Part shown: positions 8,782 through 16,901 of the stretch, piece by piece | Numbering within the stretch: position 1 is the stretch's first letter | Layout: every line of letters begins with the position of its first letter | Origin: Rhizobium sp. FKY42 | GTDB taxonomy: Bacteria > Pseudomonadota > Alphaproteobacteria > Rhizobiales > Rhizobiaceae | Reading direction: 5' to 3' | Assembly (NCBI RefSeq): GCF_005222835.1 | Contig: NZ_STGA01000009.1 | Span: 44,177-108,176, forward strand | DNA: 64,000 nucleotides | Notes under the pieces: generated by a model | What the model was told of the DNA's origin: nothing | Seen by the model: the letters and a program-made list of their open reading frames with translations, nothing else | Database searches by the model: none | Translations under genes and position numbers: made by a program

Positions 8782-10230
8782 TCAGGCCGCCTTCGGGAAG
8801 AAGATGGCTCGTGCCGGATCGAAACCGTAAACCTCTCCGAAGCTCAGGGCGTCGCTGGCAAGCTGGCTGACACTTTGCAGAATGTAATCCACCTTGGCGT
8901 CGTCCAACAGGACTGAAAAGTTGAGGCGCACGAAGCCCGGCTTTTCCATTTCCTCCCCCGCAAGAATTGCAGTTCGCAGGCGATCGGACTCTTCATCGCT
9001 TATATTCAGCAGCCGATGCACGTAAGGCCCGGCGCAGGCACAGCCGCCGCGCGCCTGAATACCGAAGCGGTCGCTCAACATCCGCGTTGCCAGTTGCTGG
9101 TGCACATAGCCCCCTTGCCCGTCGCGAATACGGAAAGAGAAGATCGGCAGACGTTCCGTGTCGAGATTGCCGAGAAGCTCGATGTTCGGATGCGCGAGCC
9201 ATGCTGCAAGCGCGCACTGCCGCAATTCCTGCTGCCGCTCACTCATATAGTCGGCGCCGATTGCCTCCTTCACCATGAAGGCAAGGGCCGCCCGGATATC
9301 GCCCACCACATTCGGTGTACCGGCCTCCTCACGCGCCTCCAGGTTCTCGGCATAGTCGTGCCCGTGGGACGACACGAAGCGGACGGTCCCGCCCCCGGCC
9401 CAAGTCGGCAGATCACGAACGACCGCATCGCGGCGAACGATCATGATACCTGAGGCGCCGGGTCCACCGATGAACTTGTGCGGCGAGACCACGATGGCGT
9501 CGATTGCGGCATCATTCGAAGGCAACATCCGGATCGGCACATAGGGCCCGGCACCAGCATAATCCCAGATCATCAGTGCACCGGAGGCTTTGACCATGCG
9601 GGTGACTGTCGCTACATCCGTCACGATCCCCGTGACGTTCGAAGCTGCCGAGAAACTGCAAATCACGCGGTCAAAACGGCTGGACCCCGCCAAGCACTGC
9701 GACAGCGCTGCAAGATCGGGACCGCCATCTTCCGCTTCCGGCAACTCCACTATGTCAGCGCCAGACTCGCGCCAAGGCAGGATGTTGGAGTGATGCTCGT
9801 AAGGGCCAAGGATAACCCGCGTGTTCGCCTGATCCGCGCCGAAAAGCTTGACGAGACGGTTCAGCCCAGCCGTAGCCCCGGAACCGGTGAAGACGACCGC
9901 GTAACGGGAATCGGCGCCACAGATTTCGCTGATCCGGCTGCGCGCTTCGCGACGCATGCGTGTCATGGTGCCCCCACAAAAGGAAGCCTCGGTATGGCTG
10001 TTCGCATAATAGGGAAGCACGTGCTCGAGTACGAACTGCTCAACCTGCATGAGTGCACGCCCGGACGCGACATAGTCCGCATAGACAATGGGTTTAGTCC
10101 CGAACGGGCCATCTACAACAGCATCGCGCCCGATCAGGCCCTTCGCCAGATCCGCAATGATATCCGGTCGTGCCAGTGACTGCTCGAACCTGGCGAGTGC
10201 GCTGACTGGCTGCTGAACGCCCTGATCCAT
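8782..10230 (-). CDS. Aminotransferase class V-fold PLP enzyme (cysteine desulfurase-like)
   Basis: A 482-residue fold-type I enzyme. PLP-binding Asp223 is in IWDYAGAG and the Schiff-base Lys252 is in VVSPHKFIGG. C397 and C399 in ARGGCACAGPY fall where SufS-type desulfurases carry the catalytic cysteine, so sulfur chemistry is possible. The protein is longer than SufS (about 406 residues), with an N-terminal extension of about 40 residues. It is divergent from an Lrp-family regulator at 10329, which suggests amino-acid-responsive control. The ribosome site GGGGAG precedes the ATG. The substrate is unknown; Cys, Sec or kynurenine-like amino acids remain possible. Confidence 0.82.
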   Translation of the reverse strand: MDQGVQQPVSALARFEQSLARPDIIADLAKGLIGRDAVVDGPFGTKPIVYADYVASGRALMQVEQFVLEHVLPYYANSHTEASFCGGTMTRMRREARSRISEICGADSRYAVVFTGSGATAGLNRLVKLFGADQANTRVILGPYEHHSNILPWRESGADIVELPEAEDGGPDLAALSQCLAGSSRFDRVICSFSAASNVTGIVTDVATVTRMVKASGALMIWDYAGAGPYVPIRMLPSNDAAIDAIVVSPHKFIGGPGASGIMIVRRDAVVRDLPTWAGGGTVRFVSSHGHDYAENLEAREEAGTPNVVGDIRAALAFMVKEAIGADYMSERQQELRQCALAAWLAHPNIELLGNLDTERLPIFSFRIRDGQGGYVHQQLATRMLSDRFGIQARGGCACAGPYVHRLLNISDEESDRLRTAILAGEEMEKPGFVRLNFSVLLDDAKVDYILQSVSQLASDALSFGEVYGFDPARAIFFPKAA

Positions 10231-10291
10231 GATGAAACTCCCCTCAAATCCTGTAGCGTCAAGTTAGCGATTGCAGGACGGTGGTTTCATC
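10231..10291. promoter_or_regulatory. Divergent control region with widely spaced inverted repeat
   Basis: GATGAAAC at 10231-10238 and GTTTCATC at 10284-10291 form an inverted repeat with centres about 53 bases (five helical turns) apart. It lies between the class V enzyme and its divergent Lrp regulator. Lrp proteins often bind such phased sites, so this is a candidate operator pair. The match is short and could be chance. Confidence 0.3.
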
Positions 10292-10328
10292 CTCTATTTT
10301 TACCGAAATTTGCTGGAGCTTGTTTCAA

Positions 10329-10808
10329 ATGACCCAAGAAGTTGCAAAAATCGATAGCATTGATCGACGTATTCTCACGTGTCTGCAAATCAACGGTGCT
10401 CTTTCCCAGCGTGAACTGGCCGAGCAGGTAGGGCTGTCCCAGAACGCCTGCGGACGGCGGCTGCAGCGTTTACAGGAAAGCGGCGTAATTACCGGGTCGC
10501 AGGCGTCGGTCGACCTTCCCGCGGTGGGCCTCGATCTCACCGTCTTCGTCATGATCCGCACACGTCATCATTCCAAGGATTGGGCGGAGGCGTTTCGCAA
10601 GCACGTGGACAGACTGCCGGAGGTCGTAGACTTCTATCGTATTGGCGGAGATTGGGACTATCTGCTGAAAGTCGTGACGCGCGGAATGCGCGGCTATGAC
10701 GCCTTCTATCAGAAGCTCATCACCGACTTCGACTTCTCGACCGTTACCGGCTTCTTCTCGATGGAGGCCATACTCCAGAACAGGCCCACCGACCTCACAA
10801 AACTGTAA
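10329..10808 (+). CDS. Lrp/AsnC family transcriptional regulator
   Basis: A 159-residue feast/famine regulator. The N-terminal AsnC helix-turn-helix (IDRRILTCLQINGALSQREL) is followed by an RAM ligand domain of beta-alpha-beta-beta-alpha-beta pattern, ending in the typical FSTVTGFFSMEAI. The ATG at 10329 is chosen over an upstream GTG-type start because the family N-terminus begins just before ID-x-x-D/R-R-I-L, and GGAG lies 10 bases upstream. It is divergent from the class V PLP enzyme, which it probably controls in response to that enzyme's amino acid. Confidence 0.92.
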   Translation: MTQEVAKIDSIDRRILTCLQINGALSQRELAEQVGLSQNACGRRLQRLQESGVITGSQASVDLPAVGLDLTVFVMIRTRHHSKDWAEAFRKHVDRLPEVVDFYRIGGDWDYLLKVVTRGMRGYDAFYQKLITDFDFSTVTGFFSMEAILQNRPTDLTKL

Positions 10809-10916
10809 GAGCCCAAGCTTTCACCGAAATGTGAAATGGCTGTTCATTCGCTCACTCGTGCTGGGCGCAACCTGTGTTAAAGTTGCGAATATCCGAATGC
10901 TTGTGAAGAGAATGCC

Positions 10917-11693
10917 ATGCTTTCCACACTTGCAGTCCTCTTGAGCCTGACCAGCCTTCATAGCGCCCCCGTCGCCACGCGCGGCAATGAGGTGGATGTC
11001 GAACTGGTTCTCGCCGTCGATACATCCCGCTCCATGGACTATGAAGAAGTCAGAATACAGCGTGAAGGCTATGTGGCGGCTCTTCAGCATCCGGAATTCA
11101 TCAATGCGGTAAAGATGGGGCTGATTGGCAAGATCGCCATCACCTACTATGAATGGGCGGGCGAAGTAGACCCGTCTTCCGTTCTTGATTGGCAAATCAT
11201 CGAGACCGGCGCGGATGCAAAAGCTTTCGCAGATAAACTGGCGGCAAGGCCGATTGCCACACAACGGCGCACATCCATATCTGCTGCCATTACTTATGGT
11301 ACATCGACGATCGGTGGAAACCGGTTCGAAGGACTGCGCAAGGTCATCGATGTGTCAGGCGATGGCCCGAACAACATGGGTGCACCCGTCGAAAGTGCAC
11401 GCGATCAGGCCATAGCGTCAGGTATCATCATCAATGGCTTGGCGCTTGTTTTGCGTCCCTCTGGCACGACAACGGGTCTTGATCGATATTACAAGGATTG
11501 CGTCATCGGAGGACCGGGATCATTCGTGTTGCCCGTCCAGAAGATCGAGGATTTCGAAGTGGCTGTCCGGCGGAAGCTGATCATGGAAGTCAGCGGGCTG
11601 CAGCAGCCAGCCGATATATGGAAGATCGCGGCAGAACCCAAATCGGACTGTTTTGTCGGCGAAAACCAATGGCGCGAATTTTTCGATCGTTAA
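10917..11693 (+). CDS. DUF1194 / von Willebrand A-like exported protein
   Basis: A 258-residue protein with a signal-peptide-like N-terminus (MLSTLAVLLSLTSLHSAPVA) followed by a vWA-type fold. The metal-ion-dependent adhesion site D-T-S-R-S lies at residues 35-39 (LAVDTSRSMD), and the segment VIDVSGDGPNNMG carries the second acidic metal motif. This is the DUF1194 family, common in rhizobia and of unknown role; a metal-dependent protein-binding function in the periplasm is inferred. It is transcribed alone between the Lrp regulator and the ribB riboswitch. The ribosome site is weak. Confidence 0.85.
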   Translation: MLSTLAVLLSLTSLHSAPVATRGNEVDVELVLAVDTSRSMDYEEVRIQREGYVAALQHPEFINAVKMGLIGKIAITYYEWAGEVDPSSVLDWQIIETGADAKAFADKLAARPIATQRRTSISAAITYGTSTIGGNRFEGLRKVIDVSGDGPNNMGAPVESARDQAIASGIIINGLALVLRPSGTTTGLDRYYKDCVIGGPGSFVLPVQKIEDFEVAVRRKLIMEVSGLQQPADIWKIAAEPKSDCFVGENQWREFFDR

Positions 11694-11724
11694 CAGTTTC
11701 CGTACCGATTTCTTCAGAAAAGTA

Positions 11725-11754
11725 CTTGCAATAGAGACGATAATCTACCTATCT
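11725..11754 (+). promoter_or_regulatory. Candidate promoter for the ribB transcript
   Basis: CTTGCA (11725-11730) and CTATCT (11749-11754), spaced 18 bases, resemble the rhizobial housekeeping pattern CTTGAC-N17-CTATAT. Transcription would begin close to 11760, exactly at the start of the riboswitch. Confidence 0.55.
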
Positions 11755-11757
11755 TGT

Positions 11758-11908
11758 AGACGTTCTCAGGGCGGGGTGAAATTCCCCACCGGCGGTAAGG
11801 AGAGTTTTCTTCGAGCCCGCGAGCGCCTTTGCCGATGAGGTGAAGGGTCAGCAGATCCGGTGCAACTCCGGAGCCGACGGTATAGTCCGGATGGAAGAGA
11901 GCAAGCAG
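11758..11908 (+). promoter_or_regulatory. FMN riboswitch (RFN element)
   Basis: The conserved blocks are all present in order: AGGGCGGGGTGAAATTCCCC, ACCGGCGGTAA, AGCCCGCGAGCGCC, GGTCAGCAGATCCGGTG, ACTCCGGAGCCGACGGT and AGTCCGGATGGAAGAGAG. The element senses FMN and turns down the downstream riboflavin gene. About 130 bases separate it from the ribB ATG at 12038. I cannot decide whether control is by termination or by masking the ribosome site; no clear hairpin with a U-tract is seen. Together with its promoter this fills the 344-base gene-free stretch 11694-12037. Confidence 0.95.
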
Positions 11909-12037
11909 AGTGCGCTCGGGCCGCCGTGGCCTGCGCGTGTGAATGCCTGTTCGCCCAAGGGCAGTTTTCGCGTGTTCCCGAAAGGATACGCAAAGAACGC
12001 AGCCGGAAACGGCTTAACCCTTGAAAGGCAAGTTGAA

Positions 12038-12679
12038 ATGAGTTTTTCCAGTATTGAAGAAGCGGTCGCCGCAATCGAAAGCGGCAAGATGATTATCGTG
12101 GTCGACGATCATAGCCGCGAGAATGAAGGCGACATCATCGTCGCTGCTGATTCCACCACATCCGAACACATCGTTTTTATGATGAACAAGGCGCGCGGCC
12201 TCGTTTGTATCGCGATGGAGGGCGAGCGTATCGATCAACTCGAGCTCCCCTTGATGGTGCCGAATAACACTGAGCTTCATAAAACGGCGTTCACCGTATC
12301 TGTCGACTATCTGCCGGGAACGACGACCGGCATCTCCGCAGCCGATCGTGCAGCCACAGTGCGCGCACTTGTGGATCCCAAATCGAAGCCGGAGGAGTTT
12401 GCACGTCCAGGTCACATGTTCCCGCTTCGCGCCAAGCAGGGTGGCGTACGCGTTCGTCCCGGCCATACCGAGGCGGCGGTCGAACTGTGCAAACTGGCAG
12501 GTCGCTTTCCGGCCGGCGTCATTTGCGAGGTGGCGAAGGATGACGGCACGATGGCCCGCCTGCCCGATCTGCTGATCTTCGCGAAGGAACATGGTCTGCC
12601 ATTGATCGCGATCGAGGATTTGATCACATACCTCAACGAAAGAGATGCGGCGAAGACCAAGACATCCGTCGCGGCCTGA
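12038..12679 (+). CDS. ribB: 3,4-dihydroxy-2-butanone 4-phosphate synthase
   Basis: This 213-residue enzyme makes the four-carbon unit of riboflavin from ribulose 5-phosphate, releasing formate. Signature stretches are VVDDHSRENEGDIIVAAD (acidic metal and substrate loop, residues 23-40) and RPGHMFPLRAKQGGVRVRPG with HTEAAVELCKLAG (active-site Arg, His and Thr). It is a stand-alone RibB, not a RibBA fusion. I start at the ATG at 12038; a longer open frame upstream runs through the riboswitch and is not coding. FMN regulation is expected from the riboswitch. A strong terminator follows 7 bases after the stop. Confidence 0.96.
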   Translation: MSFSSIEEAVAAIESGKMIIVVDDHSRENEGDIIVAADSTTSEHIVFMMNKARGLVCIAMEGERIDQLELPLMVPNNTELHKTAFTVSVDYLPGTTTGISAADRAATVRALVDPKSKPEEFARPGHMFPLRAKQGGVRVRPGHTEAAVELCKLAGRFPAGVICEVAKDDGTMARLPDLLIFAKEHGLPLIAIEDLITYLNERDAAKTKTSVAA

Positions 12680-12686
12680 AATAGAA

Positions 12687-12718
12687 GGATCTGACCATCC
12701 TGGTCGATGGTCAGATCC
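12687..12718 (+). terminator. Strong hairpin terminator after ribB
   Basis: A perfect 13-bp stem, GGATCTGACCATC (12687-12699) with GATGGTCAGATCC (12706-12718), has a 6-base loop and is followed by GTTCTGTTAT. It lies between ribB and the convergent histidine kinase gene, so it may stop transcription from both sides. Confidence 0.75.
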
Positions 12719-12724
12719 GTTCTG

Positions 12725-14821
12725 TTATCCAACTGGAAAACGAAGCTCGACTGTCGTCCCCTCGTTCAACGTCGAGGCTATGTTTGCTTCCCCGCCGCTC
12801 TGGCGAACGAAACCGTAGACGACGGCAAGCCCTAACCCGGCGCCGCCATCGTTGCCTCTTGTGGTAAAGTACGGCTCGAATGCCCTGTCGATGGCTTCAG
12901 CACTCATTCCAAGCCCCGTGTCCTGAACCGATACGACGAGTGTCGCTGTCTGCACCCGCGCGCATACGCTAATCTCTCCGCCATCGGGCATCGCAGCCGC
13001 CGAATTCAGACAGAGGTTGAGGATGGACTGCTCAAAGAGCGCGGCATCGAGAGCCACAGGCGGCAGCGGCTCTTCAAGCTGCAACGAAACGCGGCTACGG
13101 CTGCCCACGGCAATTTCCAGCACGTCCATCATGCCTTTCAGCACTGCGCCGATATCGATCAGCACCGGATTGATCGGCTGCTGACTACCGATCGACAACA
13201 TGCTGCTGGCAAGCGAGCTACCGCGATCGGCGGCCTTGCGGATGCGGTTGATGTGCCGTCTCTGGCGCTCGTTGAAGCCGGCTTCACGCTCCAGAAGACC
13301 CAGGCTACCCGTTATGATGCCGATCATGTTGCCGACTTCATGGCTCAACTGGTGGGTCATGCGCATGAAGCCATCCAGTCGCTGCGCCTTGGCGGCTTCC
13401 GTCTCCTGACGGTCCAGCGCGGTGACATCGCGAGCCAGCAGCACTATACCACCATCCGGCTGGCGCGACAGCGCCACTTCGATGACGCGCTGGTCAGGCG
13501 TGCGCTGGCGCACCACGAAACGCTCGGTCAGCGCACCCGCATCCCCATGGGTTGGCAGAAGCGATGGGTCGATCTCCGGAATCGTTTCCACAAACCGGCG
13601 CAGCGGGTACTTGCGCGAAGACCCGGTGCGCCCGACGAGTTCAATCACCCGGCGGTTCATGGTAATGGGCCTGCCAACCGGGTCAAAGAGGGCGATCCCC
13701 TCATTCATGGATCTGAAGGTAGAGCGGATTGTGCGCGCCGCAGCCTCCGCGGTTCTACGAAGGCGCGAGACACGATCCACACTTTCCTTGAAGGCGCGGA
13801 AAGCATCGGAAAGATGTACCAGTTCGGTTTCGCTACCGGTATAGGCGGGCAGGCCGACATTCTGCTCCCCCTTCGCCAGCGCATTCATTCCGTTGGAAAG
13901 CGCAACGATACCGCGTGAAACGCGCATGACCGAGCGGATCGAGATTGTCGCCAATATCAGCACCAGCAGCGAGGCCAGTGCCACCATGACCAGAAGACGG
14001 CTGAGCGCGTTGGAGGCGGATGTCAGCCCCTCGTTCAGCCCCTTGGCCACGGCTTCCGTCTGCATTTCCGTTGCGTGCGACAAGTCGCGGGAGACGGAAT
14101 GGAGCCGCGCGACAGCGCCCCGGATCGAGAACATTTCCAGCAGATATTCCGTTTGCGCCTGGAATACCCGCTCGTAGGGCTGAAGCTCTGCCAATGGCAG
14201 GCTTGGACCGGCATCGACAAGACTTTTGAACAGCGCTGTCTCCGAGACGTAGCGGCGCTTCAGCTCACCGAGTTGGAACAGGCTGTCGGAATTGGAAGCA
14301 GATTGGACGATTGTGTTCAGCCGCCGCCGCAGTTCGAGATCGGCAATATTGCGACCCGTCGCAATCTCACCAAGCGCCGCCGCCGCATCAGCCTTGCGGG
14401 CCTGCGCGGCCTCTGCATCCGCAGCAAGGGCCAGTGTCTGGGTGCGAATCTCCTGCAAGAGGTCTCGAATATGCCGATTGGAAAAACCCCGGATGAAATC
14501 GTCATCCTTCTGCGGCTCCATGGCCTGCAACAGCCCATCAACCTGCGCGACGACTGCCCGGCTTTCGCTGGAAACCCGATAGGGGGACGTCGCGTTCATC
14601 AGAAACGGCGCACTCGACACCAGATCAGACACCTGCCGTGAGACCAGCGAGGCTCTGGCGAGGCTGGAAAAGGCCTGGAGACTGTAGGTCGCCATTTCTG
14701 TACGCGCCTTTTGCAAGCCGTAAATGGCCACCGCAGACAGCACCACCACCGATGCACAGATGAAGGCGATGGCAAAGGGCAGACGAAAGGCGATCGAGGA
14801 TAGGAAGAGCCGGTTGATCAA
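12725..14821 (-). CDS. Membrane sensor histidine kinase (TorS-like layout)
   Basis: A 698-residue kinase with a transmembrane helix at about 12-34, a long helical periplasmic sensor (35-273), a second membrane helix (274-297), HAMP (298-350), a PAS-like domain (365-470), phosphoacceptor His494 in THQLSHEVGN, and a HATPase domain with N-box LNLCLNSAAA (601-610), DTGLGM (634-639) and GGAGLGLAVVYG (659-670). It overlaps the response regulator gene by 4 bases. It neighbours an AfuABC-like importer, so it probably senses an external phosphorylated compound, possibly through a binding protein as in TorS/TorT. The signal is inference. Confidence 0.92.
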   Translation of the reverse strand: MINRLFLSSIAFRLPFAIAFICASVVVLSAVAIYGLQKARTEMATYSLQAFSSLARASLVSRQVSDLVSSAPFLMNATSPYRVSSESRAVVAQVDGLLQAMEPQKDDDFIRGFSNRHIRDLLQEIRTQTLALAADAEAAQARKADAAAALGEIATGRNIADLELRRRLNTIVQSASNSDSLFQLGELKRRYVSETALFKSLVDAGPSLPLAELQPYERVFQAQTEYLLEMFSIRGAVARLHSVSRDLSHATEMQTEAVAKGLNEGLTSASNALSRLLVMVALASLLVLILATISIRSVMRVSRGIVALSNGMNALAKGEQNVGLPAYTGSETELVHLSDAFRAFKESVDRVSRLRRTAEAAARTIRSTFRSMNEGIALFDPVGRPITMNRRVIELVGRTGSSRKYPLRRFVETIPEIDPSLLPTHGDAGALTERFVVRQRTPDQRVIEVALSRQPDGGIVLLARDVTALDRQETEAAKAQRLDGFMRMTHQLSHEVGNMIGIITGSLGLLEREAGFNERQRRHINRIRKAADRGSSLASSMLSIGSQQPINPVLIDIGAVLKGMMDVLEIAVGSRSRVSLQLEEPLPPVALDAALFEQSILNLCLNSAAAMPDGGEISVCARVQTATLVVSVQDTGLGMSAEAIDRAFEPYFTTRGNDGGAGLGLAVVYGFVRQSGGEANIASTLNEGTTVELRFPVG

Positions 14822-15558
14822 GGCGCTAACTCACCGTCATCGGTGTGCAGCACATAACCCTTCCCGCGCCGTGTCTTGATGTGGAGCGGCAGATCGGGAT
14901 TGCGCTCGATCTTTCGCCGCAGCCGAAGCACCAGTACATCCACGTTTCGGTCGATGAAGCGGTCTGTCTCGGCCCCGAGCCGATCCAGAATATGGGCGCG
15001 GCTGACAGGCTGATTGGGCGTCTCGGCAAGAATTTCGAGAAGCGCGAATTCTGCGGCGGTCAGCGTCTTGCTGCGGTCGCTCATGCACACGGCCCGCCGC
15101 GCCGCGAGGTCAATAAGCCAGTCGCCAAGCCGGAGAGACGGGTTGCCGTGATCGCGCTCCGCTTCCTTTTCCGCCTTGAGCGAGGGAATGGTGCGGCGAA
15201 GCACGGCCTTGATGCGCGCCGTCAGTTCGATGGGCTCGAACGGTTTGACCACATAATCGTCGGCCGCCGTTTCAAGGCCAAGCACGCGATCTGTCGCGCT
15301 TCCGGCAGCCGTTACCATCACGATGCCCACATTCATCTGGGCGCGAACCCGCTGCGCAAAGGCACGGCCGGAGATGCCGGGCAGATTATGATCGACCAGA
15401 ATGAGGTGCACCGGCTCCGCAGTCAGAAGATCCATGGCAAGTTCTGCGGAAGCGGCCAGACGAGGCTCCCAGCCTTCCGCCTCCACCAGATCGGAAATAA
15501 GCTCCGCCATATCCGGATCGTCCTCGACGATCAGAATCTTTATCTTCTCAATCAGCAC
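14818..15558 (-). CDS. OmpR/PhoB-family response regulator
   Basis: A 246-residue regulator. The receiver domain has acidic pocket D13-D14, phosphoacceptor Asp56 in LILVDHNLPG and Lys in DDYVVKPFEP; a C-terminal winged helix carries the typical RNVDVLVLRLRRKIE and TRRGKGYVL. The start codon is GTG at 15556-15558, with GGAGGA 7 bases upstream. It is first in a two-gene operon with the histidine kinase and divergent from the importer operon beginning at 15775. Phased direct repeats in the shared upstream region are candidate binding sites. Confidence 0.93.
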   Translation of the reverse strand: MLIEKIKILIVEDDPDMAELISDLVEAEGWEPRLAASAELAMDLLTAEPVHLILVDHNLPGISGRAFAQRVRAQMNVGIVMVTAAGSATDRVLGLETAADDYVVKPFEPIELTARIKAVLRRTIPSLKAEKEAERDHGNPSLRLGDWLIDLAARRAVCMSDRSKTLTAAEFALLEILAETPNQPVSRAHILDRLGAETDRFIDRNVDVLVLRLRRKIERNPDLPLHIKTRRGKGYVLHTDDGELAP

Positions 15559-15625
15559 GCTGTAGTCCTCCCCGCCATGATATTAAGGGGCTTACCGGAA
15601 ATGATCAAAGGCTGGCTGATGACCA

Positions 15626-15665
15626 GACATGTCACTTTTGTAATATTTGTAAGGTTTGACATGTC
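15626..15665. promoter_or_regulatory. Candidate response-regulator sites: three 9-bp repeats between two GACATGTC palindromes
   Basis: TTTGTAA at 15637-15643, TTTGTAA at 15646-15652 and TTTGACA at 15655-15661 recur every 9 bases. They are flanked by identical palindromes GACATGTC at 15626-15633 and 15658-15665, 32 bases apart (about three helical turns). The block lies in the 216-base divergent region between the response regulator and the importer, where a PhoB-type regulator would be expected to bind. Confidence 0.5.
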
Positions 15666-15774
15666 GTTCGGCAGCGCAGTGAAAAATCAGTAACCATTCC
15701 GGGGATTGTGAATTCCGTCTCCTGTGCGATGTTCGGAACATACGGAACGGGGAGGTTCCGGCGGGGAGGACAAC

Positions 15775-16797
15775 GTGTTCAGAGTGGGCGCAATTGCGCT
15801 GGGGCTGGTGACTACACTGGCTTTCGGCTCGCAAGCAAGATCAGAGCCGCTCAACATCCTTTGCGGGGTGGATGAGGCCTGGTGCGTGACCATGAAGCGG
15901 GCCTTCGAGCGCCATAGCGGCCTGACCGTTTCCATGCTGCGTAAAAGCACCGGTGAAATCCTCGATCAGATCCGCCTGGAAAAGAACAATCCGAGCGTCG
16001 ATGTCTGGTGGGGCGGCACCGGCGATACGCATCTGCAAGCGGCATCGGAAAACCTGCTGGAAGCCTACACCTCGAAACACGAAACCGATGTACTCCCCTG
16101 GGCACAGAACTTCTTCGATATGTCTGGAGGACGCGCGGCCGGAATCTATGCCGGTGCTCTAGGCTTTGCTTACAATTCGGAGCTTCTCAAGAAATCCAAT
16201 CTTACAGCGCCTAACTGCTGGAAAGACCTGACCAGCGAAGCCTATCGCGGCAGGATCCAGTCCGGCAATCCAAATTCGTCAGGAACCGCCTTCACAACGC
16301 TTGCAACGCTGATCCAGCTTTTCGGGGAAGATGAAGCCTTTTCTTACATGAAGGCGCTGGACCGCAACATCGTGGACTATACCAAGGCAGGTTCTGCACC
16401 GGTCAAGGCGGCGGCCCGGGGAGAAACGCTGATCGGCATATCCTTCATGCACGACGCCGTGACCCAAAAGGAAGCGGGTGCGCCACTCGTGATTGTCGCC
16501 CCTTGCGAAGGGACAGGCTATGAAATCGGCGCAGTCAGCATCGTGCTGGGCACGAAGAACCGCGATCTGGCCAGGCGCTTCGTCGACTTCGCTTTAAGCC
16601 CAGAGGGACAGGCAACCGGGGCGCAGGCAGACCAGAACCAGGTGCCCTCGAACTCGAAAGCATCGCTTCCGCCCGGAGCGCCGGATATCTCGTTGATCAA
16701 GATGGTGGATTACGATTTCGCCACCTTTGGCTCCCCGGAAGAGCGAAGCAGGCTGCTTGCCCGCTTCGATACGGAGATCCACCCGCCTACCCAGTAA
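15775..16797 (+). CDS. AfuA-like substrate-binding protein, copy 1
   Basis: A 340-residue periplasmic binding protein with a signal peptide (VGAIALGLVTTLAFGSQARS). It starts at GTG 15775, preceded by GGGGAGGA; an upstream ATG at 15724 gives no signal peptide at the N-terminus. It shares the segments VWWGGTGDTHLQAASENLLE, SGNPNSSGTAFTTLATLIQL, FMHDAV and CEGTGYEIG with copy 2 next to it. FMHD and the later Glu are spaced like the sugar-contact residues I recall for the hexose-phosphate binder AfuA (unverified). It opens the importer operon and is divergent from the two-component system. Confidence 0.87.
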   Translation: MFRVGAIALGLVTTLAFGSQARSEPLNILCGVDEAWCVTMKRAFERHSGLTVSMLRKSTGEILDQIRLEKNNPSVDVWWGGTGDTHLQAASENLLEAYTSKHETDVLPWAQNFFDMSGGRAAGIYAGALGFAYNSELLKKSNLTAPNCWKDLTSEAYRGRIQSGNPNSSGTAFTTLATLIQLFGEDEAFSYMKALDRNIVDYTKAGSAPVKAAARGETLIGISFMHDAVTQKEAGAPLVIVAPCEGTGYEIGAVSIVLGTKNRDLARRFVDFALSPEGQATGAQADQNQVPSNSKASLPPGAPDISLIKMVDYDFATFGSPEERSRLLARFDTEIHPPTQ

Positions 16798-16901
16798 CCT
16801 TGCAAGGCTTTTCTATCACCTCGGCAGCCCCCATCAGCCAGCCGACCGGCGAAGCCTTGCCTGGAGTTTTCGACCAGACGCTTAAAACAGGAGGAGACCT
16901 T

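Noticed and set aside
10819..10836. TTTCAC/GTGAAA hairpin after the Lrp gene
   Set aside because: Only a 6-bp AT-rich stem with no T-tract; too weak to call a terminator.
11840..12037. N-terminal extension of RibB through the riboswitch
   Set aside because: The extra 66 residues fall in the conserved FMN aptamer and leader; the family start is at 12038.
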